The notes under the pieces were generated by a model that did not search any database, was not told the origin of the DNA, and saw only the letters and a list, made by a program, of their open reading frames with translations. A stretch of DNA of 64,000 nt from Halorussus ruber (GTDB lineage: Archaea > Halobacteriota > Halobacteria > Halobacteriales > Haladaptataceae). This document shows positions 17,682 to 27,700 of this stretch, piece by piece (within the stretch, counting starts at the first letter, position 1; each line of letters begins with the position of its first letter). Location: NCBI RefSeq assembly GCF_004765785.1, contig NZ_ML219769.1, forward strand, positions 181,891 through 245,890, written 5' to 3'. The translations under genes were made by a program, and so were the position numbers.

Positions 17682-17816
17682 GCTACTTCGCTCGTCTCAG
17701 ACCGGCCACTTCGCCTGTTTCGCTCGTCTCAGACCGGCCACTTCGCCTGTTTCGCCCGTCGTCGGACCGGCCACTTCGCCTGTTTCGCTCGTCGTCGGAC
17801 CGGCCGCCTCGTCTCA
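17682..17816. repeat. 32-33 base tandem repeats before the reductase promoter
   Basis: Units begin ACCGGCC at 17701, 17733, 17766 and 17799 (32, 33 and 33 bases, last one partial), with a partial unit from 17682. Upstream, a 10-base unit AGGTCCGGCG is repeated three times (about 17639-17670). The last unit ends just before the TATA-like TTTATG at 17819. The remainder of the gap (17274-17638) shows only A/T-rich sequence. Confidence 0.75.
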
Positions 17817-17818
17817 CG

Positions 17819-17824
17819 TTTATG
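17819..17824 (+). promoter_or_regulatory. TATA-like box of the aldo/keto reductase gene
   Basis: TTTATG about 24-29 bases before the ATG at 17848, directly downstream of the tandem repeats. It predicts a leaderless mRNA. Confidence 0.45.
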
Positions 17825-17847
17825 TACTCCGCCGCCGAACAGCCGAT

Positions 17848-18732
17848 ATGGAGACGCGCTCGCTCGGCGACACGGGACACGAGAGTAGCGTGCTGACCTT
17901 CGGAGCCATCGCGCTCAACTGGCTCGAACAGGACGGCGCGGACCAGATGGTCGAGTTGCTCCTCGACCGAGGAGTCAACCACTTCGACGTGGCTCCGACC
18001 TACGGCGACGCGGAGTTGAAGCTCGGCCCGAAACTCCGCCAGCACCGCGAGGACATCTTCCTCGGGTGCAAGACGCAGGCCCGCGACTACGACGGCGCGC
18101 GCCGGAAACTCGAACGCTCGCTCGACCGCCTCGGAGTCGAGACCATCGACCTCTATCAGGTCCACGGTCTCGAATACGACGAGGAGTTGGACACCATCAC
18201 GGGCGAGGACGGCGCGCTCGAAGCCTTCCGCGACGCGCGAGACGAGGGCCTCATCGACCACATCGGCCTGACCAGCCACGGGAACCCCCAACTCATCCTC
18301 GACGCGATGAACCGCATCGACGACCTCGAAACCGTGATGTTCCCGCTGAACCCGGTGGTCGTGGGGAAAGACGGCGAGGACCACGACTACGAGGCCGTGC
18401 TGGAGCGCGCCGACGAACAGAACGTCGGCACGCTCGGCATCAAGGCGTTCGCCGAGGGACCGTGGCCGCCGACCGACGAACTCCCCGAGGCCGACCGGCC
18501 CTACGCCAACTGGTACGAACCGGTGGACACGCCCGCCGAAATCGAGGAGCGATTCGACTTCGCGGCCGCCCAGGGGCTGACCAGCGTCGTCAGTCCGGGC
18601 GACCCCAAACTGGTGGCGATGGTCCTCGACGCCGCCCGGCGCTACGACGGGATGGACGAGTCGGCCCAGCGCTCGCTGGTCGAGCGCCTGCGCCACGACG
18701 AGAGTCCGGTGCCCGAGCAGCTGCACCACTAA
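17848..18732 (+). CDS. Aldo/keto reductase
   Basis: 294 residues. It has the family's catalytic set: D47 and Y52 in NHFDVAPTYGDAE, K75 in FLGCKTQ and H106 in YQVHGL. These place it among NADP-dependent aldo/keto reductases of the short class that resemble the YdbC/general stress proteins. Substrate unknown. The protein has no signal or metal cluster cysteines. A methyltransferase gene starts nine bases after its stop and is probably co-transcribed. The start is an ATG 24 bases after a TATA-like box. Confidence 0.9.
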   Translation: METRSLGDTGHESSVLTFGAIALNWLEQDGADQMVELLLDRGVNHFDVAPTYGDAELKLGPKLRQHREDIFLGCKTQARDYDGARRKLERSLDRLGVETIDLYQVHGLEYDEELDTITGEDGALEAFRDARDEGLIDHIGLTSHGNPQLILDAMNRIDDLETVMFPLNPVVVGKDGEDHDYEAVLERADEQNVGTLGIKAFAEGPWPPTDELPEADRPYANWYEPVDTPAEIEERFDFAAAQGLTSVVSPGDPKLVAMVLDAARRYDGMDESAQRSLVERLRHDESPVPEQLHH

Positions 18733-18741
18733 CCGGGGACG

Positions 18742-19473
18742 ATGGACGTGCCGGAGACTGTCACGACCGCGCTCGAAGACCGCCCGGTAGCGGGCGCGAC
18801 TTGCCTCGAAGCAGGGGCGGGCGTCGGGAACACCACCGCGGGACTCCTCGACGCGGGTGCCCGTCGAGTCTACGCCGTGACGAACGACGCCGACCACGCC
18901 AGAACTGTCCGCGAGCGGGTCGGACCGGGCGGCCCCGACGAATCCGACCGCGCCGCCCTCCTCGAAGCGGACCTGCGCGACCTCCCGCTGGCCGACGACT
19001 CGGTTGACGTTATCACGGCACACGGCCTGTTCAACGTCCTCCCGCCGGAGTCGCTGGACGCCGTGGCCTCGGAGCTGACCCGGGTCGCAGAGTCGGACTG
19101 CCACCTCGTGGTGGACGACTACGCGCCGCTTCCCGACGACGCCGAGATGCGGGACCTCTTTTCGGTCGAGGACGCCGCCACCGAGTTGGCCGACGGTCGG
19201 CCCGCGCTCACGTTCTACCCGCCAGCGGCGCTCCGGCGACTGTTCGCGGGATACGGGTGGGTGTTCGACCGGAGGAGGACTCTGCTGGACCCGGTTCCGT
19301 GGACCGAGAGCCACGTCGAGGCCCACGCCGAGGTCGCGCGCTCGGCCGCCGAGCGGTTGCCCGACGAACTGGGTGGACCGCTGTGCGAGGAGGCCGACCG
19401 TCTGGTCGAATCCATCGGCGAGGAGTCGGTGGGCGAGATGTACAGCGTTGCGATGCGGTTGGCCGAGGAGTGA
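18742..19473 (+). CDS. Class I SAM-dependent methyltransferase
   Basis: 243 residues. SAM-binding motif I is CLEAGAGVGNTTAGLLDAGA (residues 21-40). Motif II/III is LLEADLRDLPLADDSVDVI, followed by THGLFNVLPPESL (acidic loop and strand). The C-terminal half (SVEDAATELADGRPALTFY) probably binds the acceptor. It follows the aldo/keto reductase by nine bases, so they may act on the same small molecule, but no acceptor can be named. The protein is probably cytosolic. Confidence 0.85.
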   Translation: MDVPETVTTALEDRPVAGATCLEAGAGVGNTTAGLLDAGARRVYAVTNDADHARTVRERVGPGGPDESDRAALLEADLRDLPLADDSVDVITAHGLFNVLPPESLDAVASELTRVAESDCHLVVDDYAPLPDDAEMRDLFSVEDAATELADGRPALTFYPPAALRRLFAGYGWVFDRRRTLLDPVPWTESHVEAHAEVARSAAERLPDELGGPLCEEADRLVESIGEESVGEMYSVAMRLAEE

Positions 19474-19512
19474 CGCCTCTCATCGACACCACGCCGCTCC
19501 GAAGGCCAATCG

Positions 19513-19520
19513 TTTATAAG
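19513..19520 (+). promoter_or_regulatory. TATA box of the CPIC membrane protein gene
   Basis: TTTATAAG ends 27 bases before the ATG at 19548, so transcription should begin at or near the start codon. Confidence 0.6.
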
Positions 19521-19547
19521 CCTTCGGCGGGTCGTTCCGTCCACTCC

Positions 19548-19967
19548 ATGGAAGCGACTCGGACGCAACTCGCAAAGGGACTCGGCGTCAGCGTCGGCGC
19601 GTTCACCCTCTTCGGTGTCGTGACCGGCCTCGTTCCGAATCCCATCTACGTGCGGATGGTCCCGCGGACGGTGCCGGACTACGTGTTTCTGGTCCTCACG
19701 TCGCTGCTCGTCGGGGCCTACGCGGTCCAAGAGTGGACGAAGAACCGGGCGGGCAACGACGGGCTAGCCCTCGGCGGCGTCGTCGGCGGCTTTCTGGCGT
19801 TCGGGTGCCCGATTTGCAACGTCTTCCTGCTGGCGCTGTTCGGCAGTTCGACGCTGATGACCTACTTCGACCCCTACCGACCGATTCTGGGCGTCGTGTC
19901 GGTCCTCGCGCTCGGCGGGCTGGTCTACTACCGCCACGTCGCCGACTGCGAGGTCTGTGAGGCGTAA
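19548..19967 (+). CDS. Small membrane protein with CPIC motif
   Basis: 139 residues from the ATG at 19548, set by the TATA box and the methionine-led first helix. Four membrane helices are predicted (about 12-30, 45-62, 78-98 and 110-128). The third begins with GCPICN, a C-x-x-C pair inside or at the edge of the membrane. The C-terminus ends CEVCEA with a second C-x-x-C. Paired thiols suggest redox or soft-metal handling (copper or mercury type), as in small haloarchaeal transporters. No close homologue of known function is recognised. Confidence 0.75.
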   Translation: MEATRTQLAKGLGVSVGAFTLFGVVTGLVPNPIYVRMVPRTVPDYVFLVLTSLLVGAYAVQEWTKNRAGNDGLALGGVVGGFLAFGCPICNVFLLALFGSSTLMTYFDPYRPILGVVSVLALGGLVYYRHVADCEVCEA

Positions 19968-20308
19968 ACGCTCATTCCCGGCATCTTCTATTTCTCCGGG
20001 GATGCGAGCGTAGAATCGGGAGGGAGGGACGCTGTCGAGGACGATACTTAGCGGTGCGTCGCACTCGGGTATTATTGCATGCCGAGCGGGCTCCACTTTT
20101 CACAATGTTTGAACATTGTAGACTGTGCAGAAATTCTGCGTTGCCGGACGGTGAGTCGAGTCTCCAACGCGGGCAGGATGCATTCGAGTACCGATGGCAA
20201 AATCTCGGCGTGAGAGAACCGGGCGTCGTCCAGAAAACAACGATTTCATTTCTTTAGCAATTATAAAAATTTCTTTGAAATAGGCTAAGGATGGTTTGAG
20301 AGTGCGAA
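19968..20308. other. Gap between convergent genes
   Basis: 341 bases with no gene. A palindrome-poor, A/T-rich tract at about 20245-20285 with two ATTTCTTT copies lies just after the end of the BREX-like operon and may end its transcript. Confidence 0.4.
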
Positions 20309-23300
20309 TCAGTCCCCGCCGCCGTCCTCGACCAACACGATACTCCCGTCGTCCAACTCGTTCAGTCGCTCCCGAACCCGGTCGAGACGGTCCAAGACGG
20401 GGTTGGCCTCGGCGAGCAGTTCCTCGGCCCGCGCCTCGCTCGGTCGCTCGGCGTCCGACCCCTCGTCGGCCTCGACCGCTGAAGCAACCTCGTCGGTCAC
20501 GTCGGCGTTCGGAAGCTCCCGCCGGAGTCGGTCGGCCGCGCGACGGAGGTCGGCCCACGTCTCGCCGCCGGAATCCGGCCCCTCCGGCGACTCCGGTTCC
20601 TTCGCGTCTTCGAGCAGTCGGCGAGCGCGCTCGTATCTCTCGGCCTGCCGGACCGCGGCCGACGCGACCACCTCGCGCTCGGTCAGGGCCGCGCCGTCCC
20701 AGACCGCCTCGAACGTCGCCCGGAGGTCCCCGAGCGCCACCTCCTCGAACTCGGCTTCCGCCGCGTCGAGGAGACCGCGGACGGTCTCCTCGTTCTCCCG
20801 AAGCCACGCCGTCAGGGCCTCGCAAATCTCCGCGGGAGACGGCTGGGTCGCGTCCTCGCCGGTAATCCGGCGGTACTGGGCCGAGACCACGTCGACGCGG
20901 TGGCCCTCGGCGTCTCGGATACGCTCTTCGACGCTGGCGGCGCTCGGTATCGACTCGGCCTCCGCAGTCTCGCGCATGCCAGCGGTAATCTCTGCACTCG
21001 GGTACAGCGAGGTCATCACGTCCAGCGCGTCGGTGAACCGAGCCCACAGGCTCGTCCCGTCGGCGACAACCCCTCCGTCGCCACCGAGCGCGAGGAGGTC
21101 GCGCGCGGCGGCGAAGGTCTCGGCCTCGGCGAGGAGGCCGTCGAGGTCGTCGTCGCTGTCGAGGTCGGACGTCGAGAGGTCCTCCCCGACGAGAGCGGGG
21201 TCAATCGTCTCCTCGAAGGCGTCGAGATTCGCGTCGAACTCCCGGCGAGCGCCCACGAGCGTCCGCTTGACCGTGGCGCTGTTCTCGTCCACCCAGCGGC
21301 CGAGTTCGGCCAGCCACTCGTCCGGTCCCTCGCCGCTCGGCCGTTCGTCCAGCACGACCGCGGCGAGTCGCCGGACCTGCTTCGGGTCGATGACCGCGAC
21401 GCCGAAGCGGACCTGCAACGCGGTCAATCGGCCCTCGGTCCGGACCTGTCGCCCGATTTCGGCCGGGTCGGTCACGAACTCGGTGTCGCGCTTGAGCGCG
21501 ACCGCCTCGTTGGAGGTCGCAAGCGTCACCAACAGCGCCACGATGGATTCGCGCGGCGTCCCGCGATACGCGCCGGTCGCACTCGTCGTCTGGCGGAGTA
21601 GCGTCTCGACGTCGAGCGCTTTCCGGGACTCGTACCGGTCCACGAACGCCCGGCACCACCCGGTGTCCGTGACCTCGGCGGCGTCGGTATCGACCCCGAG
21701 CATCGCGGCGTCGGCGGCCGAGAGTGGCCACTCGCCGCTCCCCCGGAAGAACTTCGCCATCGCCTTCGCGTCGTCTACCTCCACGAGGGGCCGCGAAAGG
21801 GTCTTTCTCGCCGACCCGAACACCGCGTCCGCCTCGTCGGCGACGGTCCGCTCCAGCGCGCTGTCTCGTTCCCCCCGATAGTCGTGAACGGTGTAGACCC
21901 CGGCCGATTCCAGACGCTCGTTCACGTCGGCTTCGAGTCGGCGCTCGTCGGCCCGGTACTCTTTCTCTAACTCCTCGTGGGACTCGGTCTCTGCTTCCAG
22001 CACCCGCCCCATCCCGACGACGTTCCGAATCCGGTCGAGTACCTTCTCGCTCACCTCGATGGCGACCAGCACGCGTTCGCCGCCCTCGCGGCCGTCGTTG
22101 ACCTCCTGCCACGCTTCGACCTGCTCTCCGAGCGTCTCGGGGTCGTCGGCCAGCACGCGAATCCGGAGCGCGTCGTACTCCGGGGCGGGCGCGCGGTCCA
22201 CGGGTTCGAGGACCGAGTAGTCGTACCGGAGGGGAACCAGTCGCTCGTCGCCCACGTCAACCTCGTGGCGGCTCCCGTCGCTCCGGAGGAGGTCGTCGTT
22301 CTCCCGCAGGCGTGCTTCGAGCCGCGCCGACAGCTGGTGGGGCGAAATCTCGGCCGCCCGGTCCTGCGCGCGGCTCAGGATGGTCTCCTGCTCCTCGGAG
22401 ACCAGCGTGTAGACCTCCTCGCCCTCGTCGGTCGTCTCGGTGAGGACCTTCTGTTCGTCGGCGAGACTCTCCAGCCCTTCTCTCGTCCGTTCCACGACCG
22501 CCTCGACCGACGCCGACGCGTCGCCGACCATCAGCCGCCCGAGGTTCTCCGGCGTCGAGGGCACCGCTGGCGTCTGGTTGAGGAGGTACAGCGCCTTGGC
22601 GAGTCGGACCTCCCACGTCGCTTCCCGCACGTCTCCCCGCCTGTCCCCCCGCGCTTCTGCGCGTTCCGTCTCGCCGCCGAAGGTGGGCACCAGCGTGTTG
22701 TCTATCATCTCTTGGACCCACGGCGGGACGCCGGTCGTCTCCTCGACCAGCAGGTCGAACAGCACGTCCCACGTGACCAGCTCGCCCTCCTCGGCGTCGG
22801 CCCACCCGAACTTGGTGAACAGCGACCGGACCAACACCAACAGCGCCCGGCCCTGAACGTAGTCTCGGTCTGCCTTTCGACCCTGCGTAGCGGTCTCCCG
22901 ACCCTGCGTAATTAGCTCCTGCATCACCGACCGCAAAAGCGAGAGGTCGTACTCGCGGAAGGGGTAGGACTCGACCGGGTCCGGGTCGGCGCTCGTCACC
23001 GACGAGTGAGTGGAGAGCGACAGGTCCGGCATCGAGGCCAGCAGCGACTCGACCCGGTCCTCGCCCGCGGACCCCTTCTGGAGCCAGCGCTTGCGGACGA
23101 TAATCTCGGTGTCGGCACCCTCTAGGGGCACCTGTCGGTGCGTCCAGTGGTCCTCGGGCGGTTCGCCGACCAACTTCTCGCGCGTCTCCGGCAGCGAGTA
23201 CTGACCGGTCGTGACGACCACCGGATTCGGCCCGCGCTGGAGCGCCGCCATCGTCTCCTCGAACTCCCGATAGCGGTGGGGGCTGTCGCCGACGAACAGC

Positions 23301-24103
23301 GCGACCTCGTCCAGCCCCAGCAGGAGTTCGGTTCTCGCCTCTCCGGCGTTCAGCTCCTCGGTCGCGGTCTCGACCCGCGAGACGAGATTTCCCGGGCCGA
23401 ACGACTCGGGTTCGGCTTCCGCCTCCGCCGCCTCGATGGAGGCTTTCACGCCCGACCGCGAGTCGAGGTCGGTCCCGGTCGTCTCGGCCATCGCCGGGAG
23501 CGCCTCGTAGAGCCAACTCCGGAGCGAGGCGCGCTCGTCGAGCACCTCCTCGAACGTCCTGCCGTCGTGCTCGAACGACGCGAGCGCGTCCCAGACGCCC
23601 TCGTACTCGGTGTCCACTCGCCACGCCCACTCCAACAACCAGTTCGGGTCGGTCGGATAGCCCATCTCCCGGCCGATTGCCTCGTAAATCAGGAAGGGAA
23701 GCGGCGGCTCCGTGGAGGCGTCGCGGTCGAGGAGATTCAGGAAGACCGGGCGAAGGCTGTCGGCGTGCGAGGCTTCAATCGAGCGCCGGAGGTCGCCGAA
23801 TCCGGGCCACTGCTCGGCGAGTCGGTCGCCCAGATGCGAGAACTCCGAGTCGCCCGCGACGAGACCGACCAGTTTCAGGAGGTGGGTCTTGCCGGACCCG
23901 AACGTGGCGTGGACGTAGAGGAACCGCGCCGCCTCGCCGGGGTGGATTTCGATGGTCTCGCCGAGCCGACGCAGGACGCGCTCGGCGCTGTCGGTCTCGT
24001 AGAACTCGCGCACGTCGGTCTCGGCTCTCTCGCGCGCGTTGACTTTCTGTACTTCTTCGAGTCGTCGCGTCGGGTCGCTGTGGAAGAGGTTCGAAATCGT
24101 CAT
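20309..24103 (-). CDS. BrxC-like ATPase, second of the cassette
   Basis: 1264 residues. The start is the ATG at 24103, which overlaps the stop of the BrxB-like gene as ATGA; the open frame continues upstream but only as a shadow of that gene. The N-terminus reads MTISNLFHSDPTRRLEEVQK, like BrxC's opening. Walker A is ATFGSGKT at residues 66-73. Its first glycine is alanine, which is unusual. Walker B is ELLLGLDEVALF around 259-270, then a sensor-like PVVVTTGQYSLP. The remaining 900 residues are helical and very acidic, and end in a coiled region (RERLNELDDGSIVLVEDGG). It matches BREX P-loop proteins BrxC/PglY. This is the last gene of the operon. Confidence 0.75.
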   Translation of the reverse strand: MTISNLFHSDPTRRLEEVQKVNARERAETDVREFYETDSAERVLRRLGETIEIHPGEAARFLYVHATFGSGKTHLLKLVGLVAGDSEFSHLGDRLAEQWPGFGDLRRSIEASHADSLRPVFLNLLDRDASTEPPLPFLIYEAIGREMGYPTDPNWLLEWAWRVDTEYEGVWDALASFEHDGRTFEEVLDERASLRSWLYEALPAMAETTGTDLDSRSGVKASIEAAEAEAEPESFGPGNLVSRVETATEELNAGEARTELLLGLDEVALFVGDSPHRYREFEETMAALQRGPNPVVVTTGQYSLPETREKLVGEPPEDHWTHRQVPLEGADTEIIVRKRWLQKGSAGEDRVESLLASMPDLSLSTHSSVTSADPDPVESYPFREYDLSLLRSVMQELITQGRETATQGRKADRDYVQGRALLVLVRSLFTKFGWADAEEGELVTWDVLFDLLVEETTGVPPWVQEMIDNTLVPTFGGETERAEARGDRRGDVREATWEVRLAKALYLLNQTPAVPSTPENLGRLMVGDASASVEAVVERTREGLESLADEQKVLTETTDEGEEVYTLVSEEQETILSRAQDRAAEISPHQLSARLEARLRENDDLLRSDGSRHEVDVGDERLVPLRYDYSVLEPVDRAPAPEYDALRIRVLADDPETLGEQVEAWQEVNDGREGGERVLVAIEVSEKVLDRIRNVVGMGRVLEAETESHEELEKEYRADERRLEADVNERLESAGVYTVHDYRGERDSALERTVADEADAVFGSARKTLSRPLVEVDDAKAMAKFFRGSGEWPLSAADAAMLGVDTDAAEVTDTGWCRAFVDRYESRKALDVETLLRQTTSATGAYRGTPRESIVALLVTLATSNEAVALKRDTEFVTDPAEIGRQVRTEGRLTALQVRFGVAVIDPKQVRRLAAVVLDERPSGEGPDEWLAELGRWVDENSATVKRTLVGARREFDANLDAFEETIDPALVGEDLSTSDLDSDDDLDGLLAEAETFAAARDLLALGGDGGVVADGTSLWARFTDALDVMTSLYPSAEITAGMRETAEAESIPSAASVEERIRDAEGHRVDVVSAQYRRITGEDATQPSPAEICEALTAWLRENEETVRGLLDAAEAEFEEVALGDLRATFEAVWDGAALTEREVVASAAVRQAERYERARRLLEDAKEPESPEGPDSGGETWADLRRAADRLRRELPNADVTDEVASAVEADEGSDAERPSEARAEELLAEANPVLDRLDRVRERLNELDDGSIVLVEDGGGD

Positions 24104-24765
24104 CGTCGCAGGTGTTCCCCCCGAATCGGCCCGTCTATCTGGTGTGCCGGGTAGCAGTGGCGCGAGTCGCCGCCGAAGAAACGTCCCTTCCCGCCGACAG
24201 CGTCGCCCGGGACGGGGACGAGAGCGGCGACGGTTGACTCGACGCTCCGCCGGTCGAGTTCGTCCAGCAGTTCCGAGGCGCGAGTGTAGGGAGAGAGGCT
24301 CCCGAGGTCGAGCAGGAGGAGAACGTGACTCTGCTCGTTCAACTCGGCCTCCTCGACTTCCGCGGTGACTATCTCCCAGACCAACTCCTCGGCGAGTCGG
24401 TCCTGCATCGTCCTCTCGACGCGCTGGCCCACCGACACGCCGTCTTCGGCTTCGAGTTCGGCCAGCGGTTCGCCGAGGTCCACCAGCAGGTTGTACACGT
24501 CGGTCCGCGCGAGGAGTTCGTCCAGCCAAATCGGCTGGACAGTCACCTCGTCGGGAATCGAGGGGGGTTCCTCGGTTTCCGCGCTCGTCCCGTCCGCGCC
24601 GCTTCCGTCACTCGCCCACGACGCCAACCGGCCGCCGGCTCGATGCTCGACCGCGGGCTCGACCGCCGCGACGACGACCGGGTTGCGGATGCCGCGTCGC
24701 CCCTGCGCGAAGGCGAGAATCTCCTCTTTGAACTCTCGGTACGGCGATGCGGTGTCGCCGCTCAT
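24100..24765 (-). CDS. BrxB-like protein (DUF1788)
   Basis: 221 residues. Families of this type have a central hydrophobic strand and a C-terminal R-x-S-x-L-L motif. Here these read HVLLLLDLGSLSPYTRASELLDEL and GKGRFFGGDSRHCYPAHQI. That pattern matches BrxB, a small BREX component of unknown biochemistry. The N-terminus (SPYREFKEEILAFAQGRRG) is less conserved. A linker of about 25 residues near residue 60 is Ser/Gly/Glu-rich. The stop overlaps the start of the second ATPase by four bases and the start overlaps the first ATPase's stop by four bases. Such tight coupling indicates one transcript and balanced amounts. Confidence 0.7.
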   Translation of the reverse strand: MSGDTASPYREFKEEILAFAQGRRGIRNPVVVAAVEPAVEHRAGGRLASWASDGSGADGTSAETEEPPSIPDEVTVQPIWLDELLARTDVYNLLVDLGEPLAELEAEDGVSVGQRVERTMQDRLAEELVWEIVTAEVEEAELNEQSHVLLLLDLGSLSPYTRASELLDELDRRSVESTVAALVPVPGDAVGGKGRFFGGDSRHCYPAHQIDGPIRGEHLRR

Positions 24766-27700
24766 CGAACAATCACTCCGTGGTCGGTCTCCTCGATTTC
24801 GAGTTCTCGCTCGGCGACGAGTCTCCCCAAGTGGTCTTCGAGACCCTGTCGGTCGCCGGGGACGATGCCGATTCGGCCCACCTCCTCGATTCCCCGGTCG
24901 CCGACGACCGCGGACAGTCGGTCGAGTCGGACCGCCAACTCGTCGGGACTGGGGCTCACGGCGTCGGCCAGCGGGTCGAGCTTCGCCACGTCGTCGGTCG
25001 CTTCGAGGAGTTCGTCGGTGTCGCGTTCGTCGGTGTCGCGTTCGTCCCCGTCGCGTTCGTCTCCGTCGCGTTCGTCCCCGTCACGTTCGCCCCCGTCGCG
25101 CTCGTCGGTGAGCGCGCCAATCGCGCGGTCTATCGTCTCGTACCACCGCCGGAGGCGACCCATCGGCGTGAGGAACTCCGCCTCGAAGGTCGCGTGGACT
25201 CCGGCGGGAATCTCGGTCACAGGGACGACCCACGGGTGGTCGTCGATGCGGGCGACGAGGCGGTCCAAATCGCGGTCGGCGGCGAACGACTCCCACGAGC
25301 GTTCGAGTGCTGACGCGAGGTCCTCGGATGTTCGGCCCCCGGCGAGTTCGCTGGAGAACGCGCTCCAGCCGTCGGTCGTCCACCACTCGCCCTCGAAGGA
25401 CGCGACCGCGTCCGACCGCGATTCGACGGCGTCTCGGGCCTGCTCGTCCACCCAGTCGAATCGGTCGTCGCCGACCGTCAGGACCGCGTCGAGTCGGTAG
25501 AGCGACGCGAGGCGTCGGTCCCAGACGTCGGCGACTGTTTCGAGCCACTCTCGGGCGTCGTTGGTCTCCTCGATGGCTTCCCCCAGTTTCTCGCCCTGCG
25601 ACTTGGCGACGGCGAGTCGGTCGGCGGCGCGGTCGGCTCTGGTCGCCAACTCGTCGGCGAAGGCATCGAGGAGTCCCGCGACCGCGTCGGTCCGAACGTC
25701 GAGTTCGGCGACCAGTTCCACGTCCTCGCGGAGGTCGGTGAGGCGCGACTCGATTCCGCGGTTGGCGTCTTGGAGCGCGATGAGACCGTCGGCGACGGTC
25801 TCGGTCGTCTCCTTGAACCCGCCGTCTTCGAGCATCTTCCCGAGCGGTCTGCGAGGCAGGAGCGTCAGCCTCGTGGTCGAGAGCGCGTCGGAATCGAGGA
25901 GGGCCTCGTCTTCGAGCGTGTTGCCCGCCTCGTCCACGGGGAGTAGTCGGCCCTTCCGGCAGAAGCCCCAGAGAATCGCACGGAGCGCGGGCCGGGCGTC
26001 GTCGTAGAAGGGCTTGCGCTCGGCGATTCCGTCGAGGACCGTCGTCAGTTCGAGGCCCTCCTCGCGGTCTTCGAGCTGTCGGCCGGTGAGCGACAGGACG
26101 TTTCGCTGGATGGTCTGTTTGCCCCGGTTCGCCTCGTGGTCGGGCGAGGGGACCTGAATCGTCCGCGCCCACGCCGGGAGGGGGTCGCCGCTGTCGAGTT
26201 CCCGGAGTTCTCGGAGTCGGGTCTCGTCCACTTGGAGCAACATCGGGTGGAAGTCGTCGGGGTACGCGACGTCGACCGCGATTCGGACCGCCTTCGAGAG
26301 GCCCGAAACGTCGGTGCGGTCCTTGACGGTGTACGACCCGCTGGTCATCGCGGCGACCAGTTTGCGCCGGACCGCGCTCGCTCGCTGTTCGAGGTCGCGC
26401 TCGACTGCGGGGGGTACCGCGCGGTCCTCGGTCGCGTCACGGAGCGCCCACCACTCCACGAGGCGCTTTCGCAGGTCCTGTAGCCCGTCGGTGTCGATTT
26501 CCCAGTAGAGGGTGTCCTCGGCGGTTCGCTCGGTGGTCGAGTTCGGGCGCACGCCCTGCACCGCCACGTCGACCGCGAGTCCGCCCTCGGCTTCGCGGGT
26601 GGTCTCGAAGTCGGTCCCGTCGAGCGCGAAGTTGTACGAGACGGGGTACTCGTCGCCGGACTCGCCGTAGGGCACCGACTCCGGTAGCGCGAGGTCCTGC
26701 GCGAGGCGCTCCCAGAGGTGGTCGTCCAGCGCGCCGACGATTTCGTCCCAGTCTGGGTTCGCTTCCCTCCGTTCGGTGTGGTCGTAGATGGCGCGCTCGT
26801 CTCGGGTTGCGAACCGGTAGCGCGGGCCGCCCTCGTCTCGGGTCGGTCGGACGAACTTCTGGAGGCGGTCGAGCGACTCCTCGACCCGGTTGGCGGTGCG
26901 TATCCGCGACTTCCCGTCGAGGTCAGACATCACCGCCACCGCGATGTTGCCCTCGTTCAGCGGGACGATGTCGTGGACGCGCCGGAGCAGGACGAGCGCC
27001 TTTGCGACCCGCAGGTCGAACTCCTCGATGTCGCTGTCGTCGTCGTAGACCTCGTCTTTGATTGCCCGTACCTCGTCGGGCGTTGCTCTGTCAGGCCGCT
27101 CGCCTTTCGCCGTCCCGTCGGCCTCTTCCGTTCCCACGACGACGCGCACGTCCTGCGGGAGGAGGTCCCAGAGTTCCGGCTGAATCTGGTCGAAGAAATC
27201 GACCAGCGAAAGCAGGCGGTCGCGCTCGCCCTTCTCAATCCACGATTCGAGGAGTTCGTGCATCAGCGCGGGAACCGCCCGCGCCGTCCCCGAGAAGATG
27301 GATTTGGCGGGACCGGCGGCTTCCCGGCGGAGGTTGCACAGGATTTCGAGGAACAGCGGCGCGTGGTACGGCAGAAAGGGGTAGAAGGCCACCAGTTCCT
27401 CGGCGTCGATGGCGTCGAGGGGCGGCTTGGTGTTGCGCTTGACTTCGTTGTGGACCAGCGACTCGGTCGGTTTCACGTCGGCGTCTGCGAGGACGTTGCG
27501 GACTGCCTGTTCGCCGGTCTCGGACTTCCGGAGGAGGCGGCGCTCGGCGACGTCGCTGACGTGTTCGCTCGACAGTTGGTACCGGTGGGGAAACCGGTCT
27601 TTCACGATGCTGAAGTCCGCGCCGTGGGCCGCGAACTCGGGTCGGACGTCCTCGATTTGGGCCTGCGCGGTCGCAACCAGTTGGATGTCGCCGTCGCCCA

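Noticed and set aside
17682..17816. CRISPR array
   Set aside because: The 32-33 base units are contiguous with no unique spacers, and no cas gene is present.
20054..21047. Plus- and minus-strand frames at the 3' end of the BREX-like operon
   Set aside because: They overlap the ATPase gene in other frames, are Arg-rich and have no motif, as expected for shadows of a GC-rich gene.
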